Notes: a model not told the origin generated them from the letters alone. A DNA stretch of 64,000 bases from Oasisia sp. SBJ-2009 (GCA_964017155.1 OZ024865.1:15091833-15155832), one strand, 5' to 3'. Positions 47,886 to 59,450 are shown, counted from the first letter of the stretch. Program-made: numbers and translations.

Positions 47886-49129
47886 TGTATGTAGTTGCAG
47901 TGTGTCGGTCTGGTGCGTCCGCGATGTTTCAAAGGTATTAAATATCAAGTAAATTGGTTTAGATAATTTTTAAACAAACCCATTAACCACAGCTACGTAA
48001 CTGTGCTCTGACATCGGAAATAAAATACGACAAGATAATCTTGAATTGTGATAGCCGTATTTTGTGTGGCAGTTACAAGCTACAAGAGGCGTAAGCTGCA
48101 TATTTGGTTCTGTCTTATCCGTGCTGGAAGCCATTTTAATCGTGTGACACGTTTCAAGGTGACAGCTGACCGTCGCCTCCTTGCGTCAAATTTCATGTAC
48201 ATGAAACTAAACACGCGAGACTTTTTGTCTCATTAACCGCAGACAGAACAGAACGTCTGTCGAGATAACACTGCAAATATTTACAGATATTTTCCACTTA
48301 GCATGAACATAATTTTGTAAAGGGTAAAAAGTTCAATGACCCAACGCTGCGTTTGCGGTGAGACTTCAGATAAGGATTACGTTATGGAAGAGGTTCATGC
48401 CAGATTATCGCTAGCAAAACGTTACTATGTAACTGATAGGCTACATCCTATTTTCTATAGGTTGGTGTCTCGTGTTATATGATGCAAATTTTGTCATTAA
48501 TAATTGGTCGTGCCTGCTAAGTTAAAGAGTAGATCAGTGGTATCATGATTTCACAAACTGATAACACAGCATAAATCTGAGCGAATTGTCTGCAGCTCCT
48601 GTGTGTGTGTGTGTGAAAGAAATGGGAGAAGCTGGGCACTTTTAATATTCGTTTCCTTTAGATAAACAGTGGAGTCTGGAAGAACCGTGATTAGAGTGGC
48701 TACATTTTACTTGGTGACAAATATTTTTTGAAATTAATGCCGCATATAGGTGCATGGGCTAAATGAGGTTGGGTGAGAAACCAACTGTATAGTCACATAA
48801 CGTTTTTCTTACTCCTTTTATTATTAACAGTATCTTCTGTCGTTATATACGGATTACTAATACGCAGGGTTTTGCTGCAGACATATTATCATTGTATAGG
48901 CCTACATGTGTATCTTGTAGAAAGGGAACCGTTGTAGAGAGTGAGAGTAACCAGTGTACACAAGTGTGTTCTAGACATAACATTTTGTTATCTATGTTAT
49001 ACACAAGTTTCTACTATACACGGTGTGTATAGTAGGCGTGTGGTAAACACAGTCCTGTATTGGCAGAGGACATACTTATGCACGTATTTACGCACGCACA
49101 TACACTCACATACACGTAGGCTATACACA

Positions 49130-49228
49130 CCCGCAAATACGGGTATGCGCGCCCACACATAGAAACACGCACGCACTCAGGTGCGCGCGCACGCACACAC
49201 ATACGCACGCGCACACCCACATAAACAC

Positions 49229-49283
<55 letters not shown>
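49130..49283. repeat. (CA)n-rich tract
   Basis: Pure CA run at about 49,231-49,282 preceded by GCAC/ACGC-rich sequence. Confidence 0.95.
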
Positions 49284-49284
<1 letters not shown>

Positions 49285-49880
49285 ATTACGATGCTACATA
49301 ACAGTGAAATCAGTATGATACCAAGCAACACCTTGATGCAATAATTTATAACACGTAAATGTACATAGATAATGTCACATGGGCCATATTTATCATTATG
49401 TCTTATGTCATGATTTAATTTTTGAAGCTACCGGCTTTACGCCATGATTACGAGTGTTGAAACATAAACAATACTACAATTATACTTTAGAAAATTGCCT
49501 GAAGTGACACATTTCTATATAATTGCAAGTGCCTACAGTAAGGCTCCAAACATCAAGTTAATCATATAATTATAGCAACTAAGACATATGGGAAACGCAG
49601 CTGCACAAACAAGTCGAAGTCGAAGATAAAGGCGCTGTCAAACCTGGTGGCAGATCTATGCGTGACTTCACTAGTTGACTTCAACGAGAATCTTGCTGTC
49701 AAATAGTATGGCATAACCAGTAAAATAATAAGTTGCGACGCTCTTTGATGACGGATTCACAGACCTTTGATTATGTGCCGTGAAGTTTTTTTCACTACAT
49801 TTTCTTGTTATGTAGCCAGTTTGTGATATAGCCAGATCTTGCGAGACACCCGAAAAACACAGGCCTTTTAACATGGGATA

Positions 49881-50075
49881 ATGGCGGCACAACAAACTTT
49901 TGACGAGTACAAAATATCCACAATGCATTGCGGAGGGAATTCCCTCGCTATAGTGCACAAGGTCCATTACGTTAGGTCAGTTTTGGCTGAGATTCATATG
50001 AACCAATTAGACACGTTCTTAATTTATTTTCCAAAATGTTTTCACGAAATAATTACAGTCTGGCGGTTGGAATAA
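49881..50075 (+). CDS. Candidate short exon or small ORF (64 aa), unknown
   Basis: GATAATGGCGGCACAACAAACT has a fair translation start context and the frame (MAAQQTFDEYKIST...) is open for 64 codons. No domain is recognised and no clear splice donor fits. It could equally be chance. Confidence 0.2.
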   Translation: MAAQQTFDEYKISTMHCGGNSLAIVHKVHYVRSVLAEIHMNQLDTFLIYFPKCFHEIITVWRLE

Positions 50076-50620
50076 GAGAAGTGTCATACTTTTGTTGCCG
50101 AATGACACGGATTCAAAGGCGTATCAAATCTTTGGTAGATATATTTGGTGGTGATTTTCCGAAACAAAGGTTACCGTACTATCTTACCAAAAAAACGGTA
50201 TTGTCGATACTAACTGCGTTGGCATTTAACAGTGGTAATCTAATCACTATATGGCTTCGAAACTGTAAGATTAACTGTAAGTCTGCGTCACTAGGGTCAC
50301 TGGCGGTCTCTTGCTCTCCTGCACTGTCGCCCTGACTCCCCCTCACTCTCTCGCCCCCTAGCTGTATCGCTCTCTCGCCCCCTTGTTGTTTTTCTTTCCT
50401 ATTTCCAGCGGTCTCTAACCCCCCACACGTGTAAGATCGGCTTCGGTGAACCTGTTTAGGTGTGGGCCAAACGTTGTCCATTCATCTCTCCGCGGGCCAA
50501 AATAATTGAAATAGGTAACATATAAACAAATTCACAGGTGACCATGAAGTGTATGTTTTAGGTTACTCTGAGCCATATGGACGCAACAAAAATCACTGTA
50601 TTTAAACGCACTATAACATA

Positions 50621-50922
50621 ATGGTGATGGTGATGGTGATGGTGATGGTGATGGTGATGGTGATGGTGATGGTGATGGTGATGGTGATGGTGATGGTGAT
50701 GGTGATGGTGATGGTGATGGTGATGGTGATGGTGATGGTGATGGTGATGGTGAGGGAGGGAGGGAGGGAGGGAGGGAGGGAGGGAGGGAGGGAGGGAGGG
50801 AGGGAGGGAGGGAGGGAGGGAGGGAGGGAGGGAGGGAGGGAGGGAGGGAGGGAGGGAGGGAGGGAGGGAGGGAGGGAGGGAGGGAGGGAGGGAGGGAGGG
50901 AGGGAGGGAGGGAGGGAGGGAG
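50621..50922. repeat. (GGTGAT)n hexamer followed by (GGGA)n tetramer
   Basis: About 21 copies of ATGGTG (to about 50,750) switch at GGTGAGGGAGGG into about 43 copies of GGGA, then an AGAC/GAGA-rich tail to about 51,030. The G-rich strand could form G-quadruplex or triplex structures. Confidence 0.97.
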
Positions 50923-51034
50923 AGGAACAGACTGACAGACGGACAGATAGACAGACAGACAGAGAGAGAGAGAAAGAGACAGAGAGAAAAAGACAAAGAG
51001 AAAGAGGAGAGAGAGGGGGAGAAAGAGATTTAGT

Positions 51035-51660
51035 TGGGCCATCCTGAATAAATATGTTATTATTATGAACCATTGTGCAATACAATAAATGTTGATTATA
51101 TACAATGTATTATATTAAAATGAACCATTATAAAATACGCAGGACATTCATCAGACAGATAACTTTTTGAAAGACGAGCTATTCTGGATTGATAGTTGGC
51201 TTTAGCTACTACCAGTGGCGACTTAAATTTATTGTAAAAGGTAATTTTATGTTCCTACGTTATAGGGCATATCATATCCTGTCCTCATAATTGTTCAGAA
51301 TGTTTTATACCTATCAAATAAACATTGTGATCTCTCAAGAGACAATTAGTGCTTTACCATCGATATATTTAAGGATTTACACTTTATTCCTAATTGGCAG
51401 ACCTATTAAAACGAACACCGCCTCGGCTTCTCTGGGAAATATTCGACACGTTGCAATTAATGCACGAAGACTATTCGTACACAAATATCCACCACTGTGT
51501 ATAGCTAGGTACCCATTCATACAGCTTTGAAAACTGGAGCAATGTAGAATGAAAACACTTGCCCAAGGTTTGCTCATGTTGTCACCTCTAGGCCATATTA
51601 CACCTGTATGCATACGCGCCTGGTCACTCTCTGACAAATATCATTATTTCGCAGTTCTGA
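51035..51660 (-). repeat. Dispersed repeat family 1, copy a (diverged)
   Basis: Shares blocks with 60,878-61,620 and 54,741-55,210: TTATTATGAACCATT, GCAGGACATTCATCA, CACGTTGCAATTAATGC, TAGAATGAAAAC.CTTGCCCAA. The tRNA-like part is not recognisable in this copy. Confidence 0.6.
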
Positions 51661-51806
51661 TACCATCCTACGCAGAAATATAATTTCTACTCAACGAACA
51701 GTGGTGCAGGAATCCAGTTTGTGGTAAGTCCCAGACTGCGCCATTTAATTATGGTTGTGCTTGAAGTGGGTGGCCGAGTTTGTAGTATGGCAGGTTATAG
51801 TTGTGG

Positions 51807-53050
51807 TCACGGGCGTCGATCGGTGGGGGACGGGGGGACGCCCCCCCCCCACTTTTCTGAATGGGGACAACATAGGAATTGTCCCCCCACTTTTCAGTTC
51901 AGAAAAATTGCGATGCATATAGCCTGGCCCAACACTCCTCTCTCTTAAAAGCGCTACATAGGACTACCTAGACAATAAACTCGCGATATGAAGTTCAGCA
52001 AAGTTATTTATCGCAAATTAACACGAGGCAAACAAGTTTTGAGGCATGTTTTGCTGTTAGTGCGCCATAATCCGTGATAGTTATTTAAACAAACGTAATA
52101 TTTTAACGTATTGAATGAAATTTTAGACATTTTTTCACAGTAGTCATCACAGGAGAGTTATCGAACAGCCCTTGGCATTCATACCAAAAATGCTTTATTA
52201 TTTCGCTGCACATTGATGATTTTTAATTTGTCGCGCATACGCAGAAAGGCCAATCGGCAAGTGTATAACTACCGGGGAAATGTAAGCTGCTGTCGGGCTC
52301 AATCAACCTTGTGTTGATATTATTAATAAGCACATATTAAATGATGAAATTTGTATTGCACTTTCACCCCTCGCCTGCTTGATGCTTATCGCCTACGGCA
52401 GAAGCGGCGGATTCCTGCACTTTGTGTAACGTATTCCCATTTGAGTGATGAGAAATTTCTTTGCCAAAATGTTGGATTGGGAGGTTCTACACAGGCACAG
52501 CATGGGCGTCGATCAGTGGGGGACGAGGGGGACGCTGACCACCCCACGGCCTGAGGCGTCAGCATATGAAATGTCCTCATACCTTTTCAATTCATAAAAC
52601 AAATTTATAGGCATATATAGCGAGACTGATCACTCCCCTCTCTTTAAAACCCTACATCGGTCTAGTAGTAAAATTAATAATAAGAACTAAACTTCCGACT
52701 ACCTAGTGGAAAATCACTAGATATTGTTTGGTTGGCAGAAGCTCGTAACTTGATCTAAGCCCAGTAAACATTCATCATGCCGGGCTCTTTCATTTCGCAC
52801 CCTTGTATTGATATATAGCCATCAAGCACATAATAGATTTGTTTGCCCTGTCACCCCTTGGATTGCAGCCTAATCGTCCTGATGGATATTTATATCGCCT
52901 ACGGCGGAACCAGAGGATTTATGCACTTTGTGTAATTTGATCTAATTTTAGGGATGACAAATTTCTTTGCCAAAAGGTGGGATTGGGAAGTCCTACACAG
53001 GCACCCCTGTAAGTTCTGCATTTTGTCACTCTATGAATCAGGCAAGCAGT
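51807..53050. repeat. Diverged tandem/dispersed repeat with GGGCGTCGATC.GTGGGGGACG
   Basis: GGGCGTCGATCGGTGGGGGA at 51,807 and GGGCGTCGATCAGTGGGGGA at 52,504 each lead into similar downstream DNA (CACTCCTCTCTCTTAAAAGCG-like). TCGCCTACGGC to CTACACAGGCAC at 52,388-52,497 recurs at 52,893-53,005. A piece of the same family appears inverted at 53,350-53,392. Probably an old interspersed element; family unknown. Confidence 0.6.
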
Positions 53051-53243
53051 GTTGGGTCCAAAGTCTACCCCCAGGTGTTCAGTGATTGGGGTAGGCCATG
53101 GCTCCTCTTCAAATATTTGTTGCCAACATAACTATTATAAACTATTATAGCATAACATAAATACTGTTTTAGTTTAGAATTAGCACCAGACCAACAATGA
53201 ATTGTTTTATATTTAAAAAAAATACTTATGTGTATTTCAGGTC

Positions 53244-53245
<2 letters not shown>

Positions 53246-53321
<76 letters not shown>
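53246..53321. repeat. (TA)n microsatellite
   Basis: Pure TA run. Two further runs lie at 53,690-53,757 and 54,660-54,740. Confidence 0.96.
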
Positions 53322-53324
<3 letters not shown>

Positions 53325-53687
53325 GCATACATATATGTGCATATAAATTGGTCCCCCGTCCCCCAACTTTTAAAACCGGATCGACGCCCCTGGTTGTGGT
53401 AAACGATGATCGCATTTGTGGTAGACGATACTGGTTGTCATTGTATTAGATGGTGATTGTGGTAGACAGCTGCTATGGTGACTTCGCATTAGATCCAGGT
53501 GCTTTTCCGCCGTCGCCAACATTCGCAGCGGTTATATTATAATAATTTTACTGCGTCATTTTGCAGTGGCGCCGGCGGGCCAATATTTGTCCCTAGGATA
53601 TTTGATATACAGTGTACATATATCTACCAATCAGAGATGGGCGAAAATATGACGTCATGTTTAAGGTTATATATATATATATATAAA

Positions 53688-53761
<74 letters not shown>

Positions 53762-53939
53762 TTTATGCAGAGTGAACAACACAAGTCAGGAATTGATTGA
53801 ATCAGGCCAATTGTCTGACAAATTTATTAACATTAAAACCACAGCAAGCATGCTGGCACCGACTACGAATTGTACACTAACATTCAAAAACTAGTATCGA
53901 CTAACTTACTATTGGCTACTTAGCCTAATTCACCATAAG

Positions 53940-53993
53940 TGTGGGGGTCATTCCGTCACCAGGTCACCCAACATATTGTGACCGACCCCCACA
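53940..53993. other. Short inverted repeat TGTGGGGGTC / GACCCCCACA
   Basis: Ten-base perfect arms, then inner GTCAC/GTGAC pairing, around an AT-rich loop. It could form a stem-loop. It might instead be the end of a transposon or simply chance. Confidence 0.5.
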
Positions 53994-54049
53994 TATGTAC
54001 ACTCTGAACCAAAGCTGTACCCTCACGTTCCAGTCTACCTGCTCTGATA

Positions 54050-54656
54050 CAAGACCACATGCAATAAGGTGTCCATCCGACCAAAGATTACCCTATAAAA
54101 CAGCATTATTCAGGTTGTCTGAGTTTTTATGAACACATCTGTAGTGTGGAGTGAGTAGAAATAATGTTTTGGTGCAGCGTGGGATCAGGGCTGTCAAATT
54201 ATGACAGCAGTCAGTCAGTGCATTTATGCGTATTAATACAATTGTCATTTTGCTTGGTGATGTAAACAGGGACAATCTGTGGATGGTTCAAGCAGAAATG
54301 GAGGGGTGTAAGAAGTTTGTGGGAGCCTGAGATATTAAAAGTTCACGATTTTTTTCACCGAGCCTCTGTCTATGGAGGGTAAATATGCTGTGAAATTATC
54401 AATAACAGATCTCATCAAGATTAGTCGGAAATGAAGGAAAAGTTATAATGGTCGCCTATGGAAAATACAAACGTGGTCTGACTCCATCTGTTATCAGGCA
54501 AATTGTTGATGATTATATAGGGCCTAACCCCGCTGAATGTGTACTCATCGAGCCAGAATGCGTAATCAATTGAACACGGCACTATAGTGTAGGTGACTTC
54601 TGACACAATGTAACGGCACTGCTTGCATATACTACATCTGTTAATACAAACAAATT

Positions 54657-54660
<4 letters not shown>
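54050..54660. repeat. 610-bp direct repeat, copy 1
   Basis: From AAGACCACATGCAATAAGGT to TAATACAAACAAATTGTT; about 90% identical by eye to 55,310-55,920. No ORF is kept in both copies that suggests a gene. Confidence 0.85.
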
Positions 54661-54740
<80 letters not shown>

Positions 54741-54742
<2 letters not shown>

Positions 54743-55210
54743 AGTTCTCATGGTTGTTCAAAACGTTTTACAATTAACTCCTTGGCTAATCTGTTCAACT
54801 GATCAACATCTCGGCTTCTACGGGAAGAATCCAGCTACGTTGCAATTAATGCGAGAAAACTAAAAAAACTATAAAAAAACCTCTAGTGTCTAGATACCCA
54901 ATGTAGAATGAAAACAATTGCCCAAGTATTGACACGGCAGTAAAGAATTCAACCTGGATCCTCTTAGTCGAGAGTCTGAATAGTTCTAACCACTGCGCCA
55001 CTGCTAAGTACTACTACAGTAGCAGTTGTAAAGGGACGTTCTTGTATTGGTTGGCAGTAATACAGGTTGCAGTCATGGCACACTGTACTGGCTGTCCTTG
55101 TATTACATGATGATTGTGGTAGATAGTTGCTGTGGCGACTTCGTAATTCGTCCAGGTGCTTTTCCATCGTCGCCAAAAATTCGCAGCGGTTGCTGCGCCA
55201 TTTTGCAGCG
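54741..55210 (-). repeat. Dispersed repeat family 1, copy b, with tRNA-like A and B boxes
   Basis: On the minus strand TGGCGCAGTGG (A box, plus 54,990-55,000) is followed 36 bases later by GGTTGAATTC (B-box-like, plus 54,945-54,954). These are the internal RNA polymerase III promoter elements of tRNA-derived SINEs. The flanking body, about 300 bases, is shared with 61,150-61,620, and part with 53,390-53,595. Confidence 0.65.
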
Positions 55211-55309
55211 ACCCTTGGCGGCTGTGCGTTGTTACATCACGATTACGTTGAAGGGACGCCGAGGGCATAGCTGTGCTTGAGTCCCTCACGTAACAGTATA
55301 TGCCTGCTC

Positions 55310-55920
55310 TGGTATATGACCACAATAAGGTCTAATCCGACCAAAAATTACCCTATATAACAGCATTATGCAGGTTGTCTGAATTTTTGTGAACACATCC
55401 GTAGTGTACCGGTGGAGTAGAAATGATGTTTTTGTGCAGCGTGGGATCAGAGCTGTCAAATTATGACAGCTGTCAGTCAATGCATTTCTGCGCATTAATA
55501 CAGTTGTCATTTTGCTTGGTGATGTAAACAGGGACAGTCCGTGGGTGGTTCAAACAGAAATGGAGGGGTGTAAGAAGTTTGTGGGAGCCTGAGGTATTAA
55601 AAGTTCACGTTTTTTTCACCGAACCTCTGTCTATGCAGGGTAAATATGCTGTGAAATTATCAATAACATATATCATCAAGATTAGTCAGAAATGAAGGAA
55701 ACGTTATAATGGTCGCCTATGGAAAATGTAAAAGTGGTCTTGACTCCATCTGTTATCAGGCAAATTGTTGATGCTTACGTAGGGCCTGACCCCGCTGAAT
55801 GTGTACTCAGCGAGCCAGAATGCGTAATCAACTGAACACGGCACTGTAGTGTAGGTGACTTCCGACACAATGTAACAGCACTACTTGCATATACTACATC
55901 TGTTAATACAAACAAATCGT
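55310..55920. repeat. 610-bp direct repeat, copy 2
   Basis: Second copy of 54,050-54,660. The family 1 repeat and a (TA)n tract lie between the two copies, so the duplicated segment may be about 1.26 kb in all. Confidence 0.85.
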
Positions 55921-56215
55921 CAAGTTCAAATATGTTTATTACAGAGCTATAGACTAATCACAACGCTAAATTGCTGTTAGACGAGTCCATCAGTGTTAGG
56001 ATTAGCTGTGAATGTGATATATCGTGACGGAAATATAGTGATATATTTGTTACCGGCTACATCTCATAAATCTGTGTGAAATCTTCTGCCGACTATAAAG
56101 ATGCCCGATCATTTGAATCACTTTCGACATGTAACATGCATGGCGTCACATTTATATGAATCATTTCATGGGCTGTAAGGTTACTAGGTTGATTGTATAA
56201 CTTTCCACACGTAAC

Positions 56216-56856
56216 TCATGTGTAAGACTTCACAGACGTATGCATACTTTCATGCATAGCAAGGCCAAAAGATCGACTGAATGACTTTCCACATGTAGCC
56301 AAATGTATGGTTTCACATTTGTGCGAACTGTTCATATTCAGTAAGTTGGTCAGATCGTTTGAATGGCTTTTCACATGCAACACAACTGTATGTTTCACGT
56401 ATGTATGAATCACTTCATGTTGAGCAAGGTAACCAGGTCGTTTGAATGGCTCTCCACATGTAACACAAGTGTTTGGCTTCACATATGTTTGACTCCTTTC
56501 ATGGACTGTAAGGTGATGGAGTAATCTGAATGACTTTCCACATCAAACACATGTTTATGGCCTCTCATTTGTATGATACATTTTAAAGGTAGTAAGGTTA
56601 CCAGGTTGTCTGTTGACTTTCGACATGTAACATAAGCGTAAGGTCTCACATTTGTATGATTCATTTCGTGGATGGAAAGTTCACTAGGTCGTCCGAATGA
56701 CTTTCGACGTGTAACAAAAGTGTATGGCCCCGAGTTTATATGACCCATTTTATGGTAATTACAGGAACTCGAACATTTGAATGACTTTCCACGCGTATTA
56801 CAAGAGTAAGACCTCACGTGTATGCACCCTTTCATGAACTTTAAGGCTAGAAGATG
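56216..56856 (-). pseudogene. Decayed C2H2 finger block behind the zinc-finger gene
   Basis: About six or seven degenerate fingers are readable in shifting minus frames, for example NTCVTCGEPFKRPGYLAQHE, LATCGKSFSRSFGLAMHESMH and CNTRGKSFKCSSSCNYHKMGH. Many have lost a zinc-binding Cys or His (CNTRGKS, FVTRRKS, VTCRKS). The block follows in phase after the stop of the intact gene at 56,857, where the tenth finger starts as CVTRKKS and ends. It was part of a longer protein, or an alternative end. Confidence 0.75.
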
Positions 56857-58059
56857 TTACGACTTTTTACGTGTAACACAGTTTGTATGAATCCTTTCAT
56901 GGAGAGTAAAGTTACTTTTATGTCTGAATGACTTTCCACATGTAACACACGTGTACGGTTTCAGCATTGTATGAACCCTTTCATGGACAGTAAGAGTAAT
57001 TTTCTGTCTGAATGACTTTCCACATGTAACACACGTGTATGGTTTCACCGTTGTATGAATCCTTTCGTGGTTAGTAAGGTAACTTTTTTGTTTGAATGAC
57101 TTTCCACATGTAACACACGTGTGTGATTTCACTATTGCATGAACACTTCCGTGGACAGTGAGTTGACCTTTCTGTTTGAATGACTTTCCACATGTAGCAC
57201 ATTTGTATGGTTTCACCATTGTATGAGTCCTTTCGTGACTAGTAAGGTGACTTTTGTGTTTGAATGACTTTCCACATGTAACACACGATTGTGATTTCAC
57301 TATTGTATGAACACTTCCGTGGGCAGTGAGTTGACCTTTCTGTTTGAATGACTTTCCACATGTAGCACACGTATATGGTTTCACCATTGTATGAACGCTT
57401 TCATGGGCAATAACGAAACTTTTATATTTGAATGACTTTCCACATGTAGCACACGTGTAGGGTTTCCTCATTGTATGCGTCCTTTCATGAATAGTAAGGT
57501 TACTTTTACTTTGGAGTGACTTTCCACATGTAGCACACGTATATGGTTTCCCCATTGTATGAACGCTTTCATGGGCAATAAAACGACTTTCATGTTTGAA
57601 TGACTTTCCACATGTAACACAAACATATGGCCTGACAGTGGTTAACTGCTCATCACCCACAGAGTTATTACACAGTTCGTGTTGATCAATGTTCTCGTTG
57701 CACATTGCGGTCTCACGTGTGTCTGGGTTCCAGTCAGTCGACTCTACTTTGACTTCCTTCAGTACGCCGCCCTCACACACCACCCAATGTCTCGTCTCTC
57801 CACTGCCCCCAGCTTCAGACTCGACCTTCTCTGACTTCACCTCGACGTCTGGATCACTCCGAGTCTCTCCACATGTCGTCTGCTGACTTGTGTTGTCGAC
57901 AGGCAGAATTCCTCCTTCAAACTTGGTGTCTGGCATTTGCATTTTGGACTTGACATATTTCAAGTCGCTGCCGATGTCAGAAGAACTCATTGTGGAATGG
58001 GCATTCATTGCCTCAAAATATTGTTCTTCATTGATATCTGCCATTGCCGTAGCGTGCAT
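56857..58059 (-). CDS. C2H2 zinc-finger protein, nine intact fingers (400 aa)
   Basis: A likely nuclear DNA-binding protein. Residues 1-144 are acidic and unstructured, with two SUMO-type motifs (VKSE at 74-77, VKVE at 103-106). From residue 145 nine fingers follow at a strict 28-residue period, each C-x2-C-GKSF-x-H-x3-H (first: YVCVTCGKSFKHESRFIAHE). Linkers are TM.KPYT in place of the usual TGEKPY. Fingers 4 and 6 are nearly the same (FKQKGQLT), a sign of recent internal duplication. The ATG at 58,059 lies seven bases inside an exon whose 3' splice site (TTCTATTTTCAG on the minus strand) is at about 58,067, so a 5' UTR exon lies upstream. The ORF ends in a broken tenth finger. No KRAB, SCAN, BTB or ZAD domain is seen. 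Confidence 0.85.
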   Translation of the reverse strand: MHATAMADINEEQYFEAMNAHSTMSSSDIGSDLKYVKSKMQMPDTKFEGGILPVDNTSQQTTCGETRSDPDVEVKSEKVESEAGGSGETRHWVVCEGGVLKEVKVESTDWNPDTRETAMCNENIDQHELCNNSVGDEQLTTVRPYVCVTCGKSFKHESRFIAHESVHTMGKPYTCATCGKSLQSKSNLTIHERTHTMRKPYTCATCGKSFKYKSFVIAHESVHTMVKPYTCATCGKSFKQKGQLTAHGSVHTIVKSQSCVTCGKSFKHKSHLTSHERTHTMVKPYKCATCGKSFKQKGQLTVHGSVHAIVKSHTCVTCGKSFKQKSYLTNHERIHTTVKPYTCVTCGKSFRQKITLTVHERVHTMLKPYTCVTCGKSFRHKSNFTLHERIHTNCVTRKKS

Positions 58060-58066
58060 CCATCAG

Positions 58067-58080
58067 CTGAAAATAGAACA
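58067..58080 (-). other. Splice acceptor of the zinc-finger coding exon
   Basis: Minus strand TTCTATTTTCAG then CTGATGGATG: a pyrimidine-rich tract and AG just before the start codon. Confidence 0.6.
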
Positions 58081-58724
58081 CAATAAGTTAGACATACTGA
58101 AGAGCATATAATTGGGAGAAATTATAGTTTCTTTCTCAAAAGTCAGACTAACATAAATGTTATGATGGTTTGATGATTTCAAGATATGTATAACTGTCAT
58201 ATCTTGTTCATTGTTACAATGGCCAAATGACTGCATTTAGCCAAAAATAATAAGTCTAGTTGAAGTTTCCAAACCTGGAAGCCATATCAATCAAAATGGT
58301 AAATCCGTATTATTAGTGCTTTATATCTGAGTGTAAATGCACCTCTTCTTCTTCTTCTTCCGAGTACCGCCTAGCTTCAACATGCTGAAGATACAGGCGG
58401 GCGAACAGGAAAAATCAGAAATATATATATATGTATATATTATTTTCGTTTTGGGTGCATTGCAGTGTATCAGAGCCGTAATTTGTGCATGTAAAAGTAA
58501 TGCGTGCAAAAAAAGCTAGTTATATCTAAAAGGTGGAATAATGGAAAGTCTGGATATTGCTCTTAAAAGAATCAAGGCTGTTTTTATTTACAATATGTTG
58601 AGGGAGGGAGTTCCTGAGATGTGTACGGCGAGGAAAAGCAACAAAATCATGTTTACAATGTGAGAACTATCAGACAGGGATGGTACTTTTGCAATAATGA
58701 CACATTTTCATGTACTGTATAGTA
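58081..58724. other. Presumed first intron and upstream of the zinc-finger gene; nothing else seen
   Basis: AT-rich, with TTCTTCTTCTTCTT near 58,345 and a short TATATATGTATATAT near 58,422. The 5' exon and promoter could not be placed. Confidence 0.4.
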
Positions 58725-58838
58725 ATCCTGTTCCACTTGTTCTGTGGCTGTGCCTTGCTGCGGTGGTGATCGTCAGATCAGACACCTGTTAAACATGAAT
58801 TGACTTGTTGTAGTGTTGCACCGATTGCGTGACTAGAC
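58725..58838. repeat. Direct repeat, copy with the TIR insertion
   Basis: CTTGTTCTGTGGCTGTGCCT through GTAGTGTTGCACCGATTGCG matches 59,300-59,400, and resumes after the inserted element as GCATTATAACTATATAGTCTA (59,105-59,130). Confidence 0.8.
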
Positions 58839-58844
58839 CTGTGG

Positions 58845-59094
58845 CAGGGGTCGAAATAGTGGTAGTCCCGTAGTCCGAGGACTACCAGAAACTTGGTCGG
58901 ACTACCCAAGATGATGACAGCAGTAGTCCGATGGACTACCACAAAATTTGGGAATATTTTTTTTTTTTTAACATTTCATGTTATATTGCTTAAATCTGGG
59001 CCACGTGACCACCAGATATATCTGAGGACTACCAGATTTCCCAACTAAGTAGTCCTGCTGACTACCAGACATTTTGGAGTTATTTCTACCCCTG
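58845..59094. mobile_element. 250-bp non-autonomous DNA transposon with TIRs and a 6-bp target duplication
   Basis: It starts CAGGGGTCGAAATAG and ends CTATTTCTACCCCTG-like (TTATTTCTACCCCTG), giving terminal inverted repeats of about 14 bases. CTGTGG flanks it on both sides (58,839-58,844 and 59,095-59,100). The inside has several GGACTACCAG/CTGGTAGTCC subrepeats. The ends look hAT-like, but hAT elements usually duplicate 8 bases, so the superfamily is open. The paralogous copy at 59,300-59,440 lacks it. Confidence 0.8.
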
Positions 59095-59288
59095 CTGTGG
59101 CTACATTGCATTATAACTATATAGTCTATAAAAGCAGTATGACTAAAAGGCGCACATAATTTGTTACTTTATACATCCGTAGTTTGCTTAATATTTCACT
59201 TAAATACACGAAAGAACTATCATTATACTTCTTACACTGACTACTATCAGGGAACATTTATATATTTTTTAAAGAACAATTTGGTCCG

Positions 59289-59450
59289 ACCATCCTACGA
59301 TACAACTTGTTCTGCGACTGTGCCTTGCTGCGGTGGTGATCGTCAGATCCGACACCAGTTAAAAATGACTTGACATGTTGTAGTGTTGCACTAATTATTA
59401 ATTGCGTGACTCGATTACATGCCATTATAACTGTAAAGTCTGTAAATGTA
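59289..59450. repeat. Direct repeat, copy without the TIR insertion (empty site)
   Basis: CTTGTTCTGCGACTGTGCCT to GCGTGACTCGATTACATGCCATTATAACTG runs through the place where the first copy holds the 250-bp element. Confidence 0.75.

Larger units (their letters stand above)
46491..49880. other. No gene recognised
   Basis: Mixed unique DNA with a TG/GCGT tract (47,650-47,885) and a CA tract (about 49,130-49,283). Several short open frames have no motifs or good start contexts. ACGTCACGCAAG and similar elements occur without context. Confidence 0.6.

Noticed and set aside
53940..53993. Rho-independent-type terminator or riboswitch at the GC-rich inverted repeat
   Set aside because: A eukaryotic context with no adjacent gene; at best a chance hairpin or transposon end.
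54940..55005. A true tRNA gene on the minus strand
   Set aside because: A and B boxes are present, but the segment does not fold into a full cloverleaf by eye, the B box lacks a base, and the piece recurs in a dispersed repeat; it fits a tRNA-derived SINE.
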